Shown here: piece after piece, positions 42,732 to 53,596 of the stretch | Layout: the number at the start of each line of letters is the position of its first letter | How positions within the stretch are numbered: position 1 is the first letter of the stretch | Assembly (NCBI RefSeq): GCF_020283565.1 | Contig: NC_060062.1 | Span: 59,046,439-59,110,438 of the forward strand | Direction: 5' to 3' | DNA from: Trifolium pratense | Lineage: Eukaryota; Streptophyta; Magnoliopsida; Fabales; Fabaceae | Length of the DNA: 64,000 bases | Program-made: the position numbers and the translations under genes | Notes under the pieces: model-generated | The model's input: the letters and a program-made list of their open reading frames with translations, nothing else | What the model was told of the DNA's origin: nothing | The model's database searches: none

Positions 42732-45221
42732 TTACTCTTGTAAAACAATTGTTATTTTTTTAAAATTATTTTGTAATACTCTCACTCTTTTACTTCTTCG
42801 AAGTTCAATTTCAGTATTGTTGTTGCTCTCAGAGTTTCTTATCATAGGAATGTGACTTGATTCGGTGCCCCCACTATTTCTTAATTTAAAAGGAAATTTA
42901 TCTTCAAAAAAATCAGCGTCAACTGATTCTATGATTACTTTAGCATTCAGGTCAAAAAACCTGTAAGCTTTACTGTTTGCAGCATACCCAATGAATACGC
43001 ATTCATAGGCTCTACTAGCAAGTTTTACTCGCTTCGGGTCAGGTTTCCTGACATAAGCTAGACATCCCCAAGTTCTCAAATAAGACAGGTTTGGTTGTCT
43101 TTTCTTTAATGTTTCATATGGTGAGATCATTTTCTTAGACTTAGGGACTCTATTCAGGACAAAGCAAACAGTCAATATAATTTCCCCCCACCAGTGTGAA
43201 GCAGCGCCTGAATTTAACATTATAGCAACAACTAATTCTGTGAGAGTTCTATTTTTTCTTTCTGCTTTACCATTCATTTCAGGGGAATATGGTGCAGTCA
43301 TTTCATGTATAATTCCATGTTGTTTATAAAAATCATTAAATAAACTAGAATTATATTCAGTTCCTCTATCACTACGTAATCTCTTAATTTTCATACTAAA
43401 TTGATTTTCAATTTCATTTACAAACACTTTAAACACATCAAATGCTTCACTTTTATGTTTCATTAGATATACAAAGGTGTAATCAGAACAATCATCAATA
43501 AATGTGATAAAGTAACGTTTGTTATTTCTAGTCAAGGTTCCATCTAATTCACATATATCAGAGTGTATTAAATCCATTGGTTCAGATTCCCTAGTTACTG
43601 ACTTATGTGAACTTTTTGTTATTTTTGCTTGACTACAAAATTCGCATTTTTCTAAATCATCAAATTTTAATTTTGGAATTAAGCCTAAGTGACTTAAATT
43701 AGATATTGATCGCGAATTAACATGACAAAGTCTAGAATGCCAAATATTAAAATCACACAAGGAATAAACAGAAGTAGAAATTTTATTCAAATTCAAATTG
43801 AGATCAACATTTAACTTAAACATGCCATCAGCGGCATACCCTTTCCCAATAAAAATACCATTCTTAGTGATGGTATACAAATCAGCCCCTATAGTTTGAC
43901 TAAACCCGGCCTTATTGAGAAGAAAACCAGAAACAAGATTCTTTTTCATATCTGGTACATGCATAACATCCTTCAGGATCAGAGTCTTTCCGGAAGTAAA
44001 TTTCAGCTCTATATCTCCAATTCCAGCAACTTCAGAAGTGTGAGCATTTCCCATCTGCACCTTCTTGTTCTCAGCAGTAGTGTATGTTTTGAACATAGCA
44101 CGTTCATAACAGACATGGCGAGTTGCACCAGTGTCTATCCACCAACCATCAGTAACACCGATCATATTGATTTCGGTGATCATAGCAGCATATGCCTCTT
44201 CTACGGCATTCAGATTAGCAGGCCTTGGCCTTGATTTGTTTCTGCACTTTTTTGCCATATGACCCGGTTTCCAGCAATTAAAGCACAGAAATTCACCAGC
44301 ATCATTCTTTGGAGGAGGTGGTGGAGGAGGTTGCTGTCTAGCAATAGGGGCCTTAGAAGGATTCCCATTCTTAATCCGAACAGGTGCAGTACGGTTCTGA
44401 TTCTTGAAATTTTTGCCTGTAGGCTTCAGAACCGCAGCAGCAGCAGTGGATTTCTTTTTGTTGTTATTGGAGACAACCAGAATTTTCTCTTCTTCTTTCA
44501 TATCTTGCCTGCGAGATTCTACCTCAATACGGAGGCGAGTAATCAAGCTTTCAATTGAAAATTCTTTAGTTTTGTGACGAAAAATGTTTTTAAAATCTTT
44601 CCAAGAAGGGGGCAGTTTGTCAATAATAACAGCAATTTGAAACTGTTCATCAAGAGGCATACCTTCAGTAATAATTTCATGTGCAATCTTCTGAATTTCA
44701 TGAGACTATGCTTCAACAGACCTTTCATCAACCATCTGATACTTTAAGTACCTGCTCACAACATATTTCTTTGCACCAGCTTCTTCAGTGTCATACTTTT
44801 TGGTCAGAGCCTCCCACACATCTTTAGCAGTATTGTATGATCGATAATAATCATACAAGTCATCAGCAAGTCCATTAATAATATAGTTCTTACATAAATA
44901 ATCATGTTCTTTCCAGAGGTGTATCTCTTTTTGCAGCTGAAGCTTTTGAGCTTTAACCTGTGCTGCAGCAGAATCAATTTTATCCTAATCTTTGTCATTC
45001 ACAGGTTTCTCACCACCATTGGTGACAGTCAATTCATTCGTTCCAGAAGCAGAAGCATCAGGAAGAGCAGGTATGTCCTCATTGAGAACATTCACTACCT
45101 TTTTCAGAGTTAGGAAGAAATACATCTTCTGTTGCCAGCGTTTGAAGTGCAGGCCTTCAAACTTAAAAGGTTTCTCTGTAGCACCAACAGAACTGTTACC
45201 GATAATATCCTCAGTAGCCAT
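42732..45221 (-). pseudogene. U3 copia gag-protease-integrase with two stops in gag
   Basis: Reading leftward from ATG 45221: 78 codons of gag, then a stop at about 44985; a second stop lies at about 44706 (in the EA*SHEIQ region). From the ATG at 44660, 642 codons are open: zinc knuckle CFNCWKPGHMAKKC, protease DTGATRHVC, integrase zinc region, catalytic HSDICE, RSDRGTEY and NGKAERKNR, integrase C-terminal domain, RRSKRVRV, then the TIR-derived tail and stop. RT and RNase H are absent from the whole array. Confidence 0.9.
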
Positions 45222-46139
45222 GATAGTTTTGAAAACGTCTTAAAATTGTTGTTTTTGATTTAAAAATTTGGAAAAAAATGCTACTGCTGTAAAATATTAT
45301 CGGCTGAGTCGCGGGTGAATACGCTCTCTTTAAGACGTTTCACGGTATTACTCAAATTGTGCAGAGTAAACTATCAACCGTGAAGTCTCCAGGATAAAAC
45401 AGCCTTCACAATTTTAATACCGAATTGCTACTGCACTGTAGAATTCGGGCAGAGATACACCCTTCTATTGATTCGATGAATCAATTCAATAATTGATACA
45501 AGAGTATCAACTCAATGAAACAACAACGAAAGGAAAATTTTTGCGTGAAAGAAAGCAAGGAGAAAGAAGGAAAATAATTGTTCAGAGACTGTATGAACTG
45601 ATGAAAAAATAATGAAAGCAAAGACTGCTATTTATAATGCAGTTCTAAACGAATTTGAATAGTGGGGAACTGATTTTCTACATTTGAGGAATCAGTTGAA
45701 TTTCAAAAAACAAGTCACACGTGACCTGAATTGTAGGGAACGAATTCTTCCTTTGACTGAGTAACGGATAAGCGCTGACACAGCTTTGAAGACTTGGTTT
45801 CATGCACAATTAACATGTGCGAAAATTAAAGCTCACACACTTAAAGAAAAATAAATTTTTCTTTTTCTTATTAGGGCCCGTTTGGTGCGCAGGATAGCAT
45901 AGTGACAGGATAGGATATAAAAAAGGATAAGGATAGGATAGGATAACAGCAGGATAACAGTTATACCCAGTTATCATATCCTATGTTTGGTGCACACAGG
46001 ATAACAAATATGATAACTATTATATTTTGTTTTTAATATATACTTGCTCATAATAATATTATAAGATATATAACATATTTAATTGACAAAATTACTCTTG
46101 TAAAACAATTGTTATTTTTTTAAAATTATTTTGTAATAC
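42780..46139 (-). mobile_element. Array unit U3, complete 3,360 bp
   Basis: Complete unit: copia part 42780-45873 and TIR-element part 45874-46139. The junction AATAC|TCTCAC is the same in U1/U2, U2/U3, U3/U4 and U4/U5. The equivalent point at the array's right end (55554) continues into TTGAATTT instead. Confidence 0.93.
45628..45636 (-). promoter_or_regulatory. TATA box of array unit U3
   Basis: The minus strand reads TATAAATAG about 410 nt before the gag ATG, followed by a pyrimidine-rich leader. The same box is at 34702-34710 (U1), 42268-42276 (U2), 48988-48996 (U4) and 55043-55051 (U6). No initiator tRNA-Met primer site follows in any unit. Confidence 0.6.
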
Positions 46140-48581
46140 TCTCACTCTTTTACTTCTTCGAAGTTCAATTTCAGTATTGTTGTTGCTCTCAGAGTTTCTT
46201 ATCATAGGAATGTGAGTTGATTCGGTGCCCCCACTATTTCTTAATTTAAAAGGAAATTTATCTTCAAAAAAATCAGCGTCAACTGATTCTATGATTACTT
46301 TAGCATTCAGGTCAAAAAACCTGTAAGCTTTACTGTTTGCAGCATACCCAATGAATACGCATTCATAGGCTCTACTAGCAAGTTTTACTCGCTTCGGGTC
46401 AGGTTTCCTGACATAAGCTAGACATCCCCAAGTTCTCAAATAAGACAGGTTTGGTTGTCTTTTCTTTAATGTCTCATATGGTGAGATCATTTTCTTAGAC
46501 TTAGGGACTCTATTCAGGACAAAGCAAACAGTCAATATAATTTCCCCCCACCAGTGTGAAGCAGCGCCTGAATTTAACATTATAGCAACAACTAATTCTG
46601 TGAGAGTTCTATTTTTTCTTTCTGCTTTACCATTCATTTCAGGGGAATATGGTGCAGTCATTTCATGTATAATTCCATGTTGTTTATAAAAATCATTAAA
46701 TAAACTAGAATTATATTCAGTTCCTCTATCACTACGTAATCTCTTAATTTTCATACTAAATTGATTTTCAATTTCATTTACAAACACTTTAAACACATCA
46801 AATGCTTCACTTTTATGTTTCATTAGATATACAAAGGTGTAATCAGAACAATCATCAATAAATGTGATAAAGTAACGTTTGTTATTTCTAGTCAAGGTTC
46901 CATCTAATTCACATATATCAGAGTGTATTAAATCCATTGGTTCAGATTCCCTAGTTACTGACTTATGTGAACTTTTTGTTATTTTTGCTTGACTACAAAA
47001 TTCGCATTTTTCTAAATCATCAAATTTTAATTTTGGAATTAAGCCTAAGTGACTTAAATTAGATATTGATCGCGAATTAACATGACAAAGTCTAGAATGC
47101 CAAATATTAAAATCACACAAGGAATAAACAGAAGTAGAAATTTTATTCAAATTCAAATTGAGATCAACATTTAACTTAAACATGCCATCAGCGGCATACC
47201 CTTTCCCAATAAAAATACCATTCTTAGTGATGGTATACAAATCAGCCCCTATAGTTTGACTAAACCCAGCCTTATTGAGAAGAAAACCAGAAACAAGATT
47301 CTTTTTCATATCTGGTACATGCATAACATCCTTCAGGATCAGAGTCTTTCCGGAAGTAAATTTCAGCTCTATATCTCCAATTCCAGCAACTTCAGAAGTG
47401 TGAGCATTTCCCATCTGCACCTTCTTGTTCTCAGCAGTAGTGTATGTTTTGAACATAGCACGTTCATAACAGACATGGCGAGTTGCACCAGTGTCTATCC
47501 ACCAACCATCAGTAACACCGATCATATTGATTTCGGTGATCATAGCAGCATATGCCTCTTCTACGGCATTCAGATTAGCAGGCCTTGGCCTTGATTTGTT
47601 TCTGCACTTTTTTGCCATATGACCCGGTTTCCAGCAATTAAAGCACAGAAATTCACCAGCATCATTCTTTGGAGGAGGTGGTGGAGGAGGTTGCTGTCTA
47701 GCAATAGGGGCCTTAGAAGGATTCCCATTCTTAATCCGAACAGGTGCAGTACGGTTCTGATTCTTGAAATTTTTGCCTGTAGGCTTCAGAACCGCAGCAG
47801 CAGCAGTGGATTTCTTTTTGTTGTTATTGGAGACAACCAGAATTTTCTCTTCTTCTTTCATATCTTGCCTGCGAGATTCTACCTCAATACGGAGGCGAGT
47901 AATCAAGCTTTCAATTGAAAATTCTTTAGTTTTGTGACGAAAAATGTTTTTAAAATCTTTCCAAGAAGGGGGCAGTTTGTCAATAATAACAGCAATTTGA
48001 AACTGTTCATCAAGAGGCATACCTTCAGTAATAATTTCATGTGCAATCTTCTGAATTTCATGAGACTATGCTTCAACAGACCTTTCATCAACCATCTGAT
48101 ACTTTAAGTACCTGCTCACAACATATTTCTTTGCACCAGCTTCTTCAGTGTCATACTTTTTGGTCAGAGCCTCCCACACATCTTTAGCAGTATTGTATGA
48201 TCGATAATAATCATACAAGTCATCAGCAAGTCCATTAATAATATAGTTCTTACATAAATAATCATGTTCTTTCCAGAGGTGTATCTCTTTTTGCAGCTGA
48301 AGCTTTTGAGCTTTAACCTGTGCTGCAGCAGAATCAATTTTATCCTAATCTTTGTCATTCACAGGTTTCTCACCACCATTGGTGACAGTCAATTCATTCG
48401 TTCCAGAAGCAGAAGCATCAGGAAGAGCAGGTATGTCCTCATTGAGAACATTCACTACCTTTTTCAGAGTTAGGAAGAAATACATCTTCTGTTGCCAGCG
48501 TTTGAAGTACAGGCCTTCAAACTTAAAAGGTTTCTCTGTAGCACCAACAGAACTGTTACCGATAATATCCTCAGTAGCCAT
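46092..48581 (-). pseudogene. U4 copia gag-protease-integrase with the same two stops
   Basis: Same domains as U3 and the same two gag stops (about 48345 and 48066), so U3 and U4 arose by duplication after these mutations. ORF fragments: 48581-48345 (78 codons) and 48020-46092 (642 codons). Private change: FEGLYFKRW for FEGLHFKRW. Confidence 0.9.
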
Positions 48582-49499
48582 GATAGTTTTGAAAACGTCT
48601 TAAAATTGTTGTTTTTGATTTAAAAATTTGGAAAAAAATGCTACTGCTGTAAAATATTATCGGCTGAGTCGCGGGTGAATACGCTCTCTTTAAGACGTTT
48701 CACGGTATTACTCAAATTGTGTAGAGTAAACTATCAACCGTGAAGTCTCCAGGATAAAACAGCCTTCACAATTTTAATACCGAATTGCTACTGCACTGTA
48801 GAATTCGGGCAGAGATACACCCTTCTATTGATTCGATGAATCAATTCAATAATTGATACAAGAGTATCAACTCAATGAAACAACAACGAAAGGAAAATTT
48901 TTGCGTGAAAGAAAGCAAGGAGAAAGAAGGAAAATAATTGTTCAGAGACTGTATGAACTGATGAAAAAATAATGAAAGCAAAGACTGCTATTTATAATGC
49001 AGTTCTAAACGAATTTGAATAGTGGGGAACTGATTTTCTACATTTGAGGAATCAGTTGAATTTCAAAAAACAAGTCACACGTGACCTGAATTGTAGGGAA
49101 CGAATTCTTCCTTTGACTGAGTAACGGATAAGCGCTGACACAGCTTTGAAGACTTGGTTTCATGCACAATTAACATGTGCGAAAATTAAAGCTCACACAC
49201 TTAAAGAAAAATAAATTTTTCTTTTTCTTATTAGGGCCCGTTTGGTGCGCAGGATAGCATAGTGACAGGATAGGATATAAAAAAGGATAAGGATAGGATA
49301 GGATAACAGCAGGATAACAGTTATACCCAGTTATCATATCCTATGTTTGGTGCACACAGGATAACAAATATGATAACTATTATATTTTGTTTTTAATATA
49401 TACTTGCTCATAATAATATTATAAGATATATAACATATTTAATTGACAAAATTACTCTTGTAAAACAATTGTTATTTTTTTAAAATTATTTTGTAATAC
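46140..49499 (-). mobile_element. Array unit U4, complete 3,360 bp
   Basis: Nearly identical to U3 and of exactly the same length. It shares GTGAGTTGATTC (46214) with U5, where U1-U3 have GTGACTTGATTC. TIR part at 49234-49499. Confidence 0.93.
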
Positions 49500-51230
49500 T
49501 CTCACTCTTTTACTTCTTCGAAGTTCAATTTCAGTATTGTTGTTGCTCTCAGAGTTTCTTATCATAGGAATGTGAGTTGATTCGGTGCCCCCACTATTTC
49601 TTAATTTAAAAGGAAATTTATCTTCAAAAAAATCAGCGTCAACTGATTCTATGATTACTTTAGCATTCAGGTCAAAAAACCTGTAAGCTTTACTGTTTGC
49701 AGCATACCCAATGAATACGCATTCATAGGCTCTACTAGCAAGTTTTACTCGCTTCGGGTCAGGTTTCCTGACATAAGCTAGACATCCCCAAGTTCTCAAA
49801 TAAGACAGGTTTGGTTGTCTTTTCTTTAATGTCTCATATGGTGAGATCATTTTCTTAGACTTAGGGACTCTATTCAGGACAAAGCAAACAGTCAATATAA
49901 TTTCCCCCCACCAGTGTGAAGCAGCGCCTGAATTTAACATTATAGCAACAACTAATTCTGTGAGAGTTCTATTTTTTCTTTCTGCTTTACCATTCATTTC
50001 AGGGGAATATGGTGCAGTCATTTCATGTATAATTCCATGTTGTTTATGAAAATCATTAAATAAACTAGAATTATATTCAGTTCCTCTATCACTACGTAAT
50101 CTCTTAATTTTCATACTAAATTGATTTTCAATTTCATTTACAAACACTTTAAACACATCAAATGCTTCACTTTTATGTTTCATTAGATATACAAAGGTGT
50201 AATCAGAACAATCATCAATAAATGTGATAAAGTAACGTTTGTTATTTCTAGTCAAGGTTCCATCTAATTCACATATATCAGAGTGTATTAAATCCATTGG
50301 TTCAGATTCCCTAGTTACTGACTTATGTGAACTTTTTGTTATTTTTGCTTGACTACAAAATTCGCATTTTTCTAAATCATCAAATTTTAATTTTGGAATT
50401 AAGCCTAAGTGACTTAAATTAGATATTGATCGCGAATTAACATGACAAAGTCTAGAATGCCAAATATTAAAATCACACAAGGAATAAACAGAAGTAGAAA
50501 TTTTATTCAAATTCAAATTGAGATCAACATTTAACTTAAACATGCCATCAGCGGCATACCCTTTCCCAATAAAAATACCATTCTTAGTGATGGTATACAA
50601 ATCAGCCCCTATAGTTTGACTAAACCCAGCCTTATTGAGAAGAAAACCAGAAACAAGATTCTTTTTCATATCTGGTACATGCATAACATCCTTCAGGATC
50701 AGAGTCTTTCCGGAAGTAAATTTCAGCTCTATATCTCCAATTCTAGCAACTTCAGAAGTGTGAGCATTTCCCATCTGCACCTTCTTGTTCTCAGCAGTAG
50801 TGTATGTTTTGAACATAGCACGTTCATAACAGACATGGCGAGTTGCACCAGTGTCTATCCACCAACCATCAGTAACACCGATCATATTGATTTCGGTGAT
50901 CATAGCAGCATATGCCTCTTCTACGGCATTCAGATTAGCAGGCCTTGGCCTTGATTTGTTTCTGCACTTTTTTGCCATATGACCCGGTTTCCAGCAATTA
51001 AAGCACAGAAATTCACCAGCATCATTCTTTGGAGGAGGTGGTGGAGGAGGTTGCTGTCTAGCAATAGGGGCCTTAGAAGGATTCCCATTCTTAATCCGAA
51101 CAGGTGCAGTACGGTTCTGATTCTTGAAATTTTTGCCCGTAGGCTTCAGAACCGCAGCAGCAGCAGTGGATTTCTTTTTGTTGTTATTGGAGACAACCAG
51201 AATTTTCTCTTCTTCTTTCATATCTTGCCT
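49452..51230 (-). pseudogene. U5 partial gag, protease and integrase
   Basis: Open from the junction to the TIR-derived stop: basic gag region, zinc knuckle, protease, integrase with all catalytic residues. The gag N-terminus and promoter are lost to the deletion. The open frame's apparent first residues (before RQDMKEEEK) come from E2 sequence. Confidence 0.85.
49500..51230 (-). mobile_element. Array unit U5, right-truncated
   Basis: Identical in layout to U4 up to the gag region coding KEEEKILVVSN, then broken at 51230 by E-family internal sequence with a 2-bp overlap (TG). Confidence 0.88.
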
Positions 51231-51476
51231 GATAAGAATGTTTTGTGCCGATATCATGATTGTTGAATATTTATCGACAAATTGAGGAACTGGCCGTCCT
51301 TGATCTCTTGTTGATAAATGGACAAAAATTGTGTTGGAAGGGATAAACTAATTTTGTCAAACTTGGTAATGTGTAGTGTTTTGAGCGTTTCGTTGGAGGG
51401 TCGGATACAGGAGTTATCCGGAGTTGTTTTAGTAGCGTAATTTTCGAGGGCGAAAATCTTTTAAGTAGGGGAGAGT
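51231..51476 (+). mobile_element. E2 internal 3' stub
   Basis: Matches 4031-4275 of element E (GCCGATATCATGATTG, TTATCGACAAATTGAGG) and ends in the purine run AAGTAGGGGAGAG before the LTR. Confidence 0.8.
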
Positions 51477-52222
51477 TGTAACGACCCAAATTTATTATTC
51501 ACTATTTAAGTGTTTAATTATTTGGTGATGTGGTTTTTAAGTAAGATAGTAACTTTAAGTTATTTATCGAGAGTTTTAGTTAACGCGCGAGTTAGTGAGA
51601 GTTAACGTGAGTTGGGCCAAGCTATTGGGCTTGAGGCCCATTGGGCCTTGTGAACTAGAGGGGGGCGCTATTTAGCCCTTGTAGTGAGAGAAAGAGTTCA
51701 TTTTTCTTGTTTTTGGGAGAATGAAGAGAGAAGGGAGAGCATGGAGCTAGAGCAAGAGCTTGGAGAAGGGATTCGAGGAGCAATCTTCGTGAGTTCGTCG
51801 ATCCAAGGTAAGAGAGTAGATTTCATATTCGTGGGTGACCCGAGGAAGGGGAGAATGTCGATTTCTCCTCACCCGAACTTCCTCCACCCCATTTTCATTT
51901 TAGCTTAGATCGGATTTTCTTGATGGAAATCGTTCCTAAGGTTCTTAATATGTTTAACATGCTTTTAACATGATTAATGAACGGATTTAATGGGTAAAAA
52001 ACGAGTTTATGAAAGATTAAACTCAAGAACTTTGTGTTCTTGAGAGTTTTGATGAAGAAGTGTTCAATCTTTACTTTTTCAATGTTTATGATGTAGATCT
52101 GAGGAATGGACTATCCTTTTGTGTTCATCCATGTTTGTTATGCTTGAATACAAACTCTTTTGGGATTTATAACATGAAAAATGGGATTTTTGGGCGTTTT
52201 TGTGTAGAAAACGCAAGTATTT

Positions 52223-52364
52223 CGCCCCAGGCGCAATAATTTTCGCCTGAAACGGCAGAACAGTGAGCAACCAGTCTTTCAGAAGTTTTTCCGCCCCAGG
52301 CGTAAACATTTCCGCCTCAGGCGTAAATATTCCGCCCCAGGCGTAAATATTTCCGCCCCAGGCG
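52223..52364 (+). repeat. GC-rich repeat CGCCCCAGGCG in E2 LTR
   Basis: CGCC-CCA-GGCG or CGCC-TCA-GGCG at 52223-52233, 52292-52302, 52313-52323, 52333-52343 and 52354-52364. The last four are spaced 20-21 bp in a tandem unit with TAAATATTTC between them. It occupies the same LTR slot as the TCGCT-type cluster of E. Confidence 0.8.
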
Positions 52365-52528
52365 TAAATACTGCAGATTTCACAAATTTTCATCTGCTGT
52401 CTTCCTTTGCATGTATTTTCAAATCAGTGTCTTATTCTTACATGATTGTTGATGCATGTTGATGCTTATAATGCTCATTGCTAATCGTTAATTGATTGTT
52501 AATCATGTATGAAGTATAAATGAAGTAT

Positions 52529-52804
52529 ATTAAGGTGTTAATCAACTTAATAAAGAAGGATATTAGAATTGTGTTATTCTAATAAAGACGGATATTAAGG
52601 TATTGATTATCTTAATAAAGACGGACGTTGGATAGTGTTCCACATTATTGTTGACGGGCTATATGCCAAAATTGTTGATGAATATATTCATGAGTTTTGA
52701 GTGCATGCATCATGAATATTTAGGGATATTGGCTTGTCCAATAAAGAAGGATATCGAACTATATTTGTTTGATAAAGACGGATATCGGAGGTGAAATACT
52801 CTGA
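52529..52804 (+). repeat. Hairpin array of E2 LTR
   Basis: Homologous to 5345-5650 with changed stems that still pair: ATTAGAAT/ATTCTAAT, ATATTCATGA/TCATGAATAT, ATTGG/CCAAT, ATCGAAC/GTTTGAT and ATCGGAG/CTCTGAT. The AAAGACG or AAAGAAG linkers are kept. Confidence 0.8.
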
Positions 52805-53596
52805 TAAAGACGATGGTACCACATGCATTAGAGGTGTCTAGAGGACATAACATGAATGTGAAGCATTAGATTGCATTAGGGATTATGTGTGCATTTTATA
52901 ATAAATGATGTTTGACACATACTTGGTAAATGTTGATTGTTAATCCGTATGTGAGGAGCAGAGTCCGTCATGACTATAAAATGAACAACGCAGGGTCCGT
53001 CATGACCATAATCTGAACAATGTATTTGTTGATGTTTTGGTATTGTCCGAGATGACGTGAAACTATATGTTTGGTGTATTTTGTGGATGATTGATTAGGT
53101 GATAAATGAAGTATATGCATGATATATGAATATGCATGAATGATGGTGATGTATATGTATAATGTATGATTATGCATGTTTTTATGAAGAAGTGTTTAAG
53201 TACCATTTACTTACACTTGTATATTTTGAGTATGTTATCTAACTCTCTTTTATGTGTTATGTGCTGGACCGTTGGGGGTCCAGATTTACAGGTTTTGTGG
53301 TATTCGATGTCGAGTCGTCGGTGAAGCTCTGCTCTGATTGTGACACGGGAAAAGGGGTTTTATATGTATATAGAGTCTCCTTATCTAGGTTGTTTTGTAT
53401 AGCTAATAAATACATTAGTTGATTTAACATTTGTATAAACAAGTATTTTTACTAATTAACTACATTAGTATTATTTTGGTAGAGGAGTGTAATACTCGAA
53501 CCGACATTCAATAAATTAAATGTGATTTTCCGTTGCGTATTTTGAAAAAGATTTTACTAAGGTAGAAATATATAAATAATGGGTTTGGGTGTTACA

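Larger units (their letters stand above)
35203..42779 (-). mobile_element. Array unit U2 with insertion and deletion
   Basis: The unit is 3,360 bp if the 4,968-bp inserted element with its 5-bp duplication is removed and an internal 756-bp deletion (at 41545/41546) is added back. Promoter TATA at 42268-42276. Confidence 0.88.
51477..53596 (+). mobile_element. E2 LTR, complete (2,120 bp)
   Basis: TGTAACGACC...GGGTGTTACA termini, homologous to 4276-6371 over most of its length but clearly diverged. Contains a TATA-like CTATTTAG (51669), a splice-donor-like AAG|GTAAGA at 51805-51813, a different GC-rich cluster (52223-52364) and the hairpin array (52529-52804). 5' LTR and coding part are missing. 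Confidence 0.85.

Noticed and set aside
51684..51908. 74-codon ORF in E2 LTR
   Set aside because: Lies over the GA-rich leader and donor-like site of the LTR; the equivalent ORFs in sister LTRs do not keep the frame.
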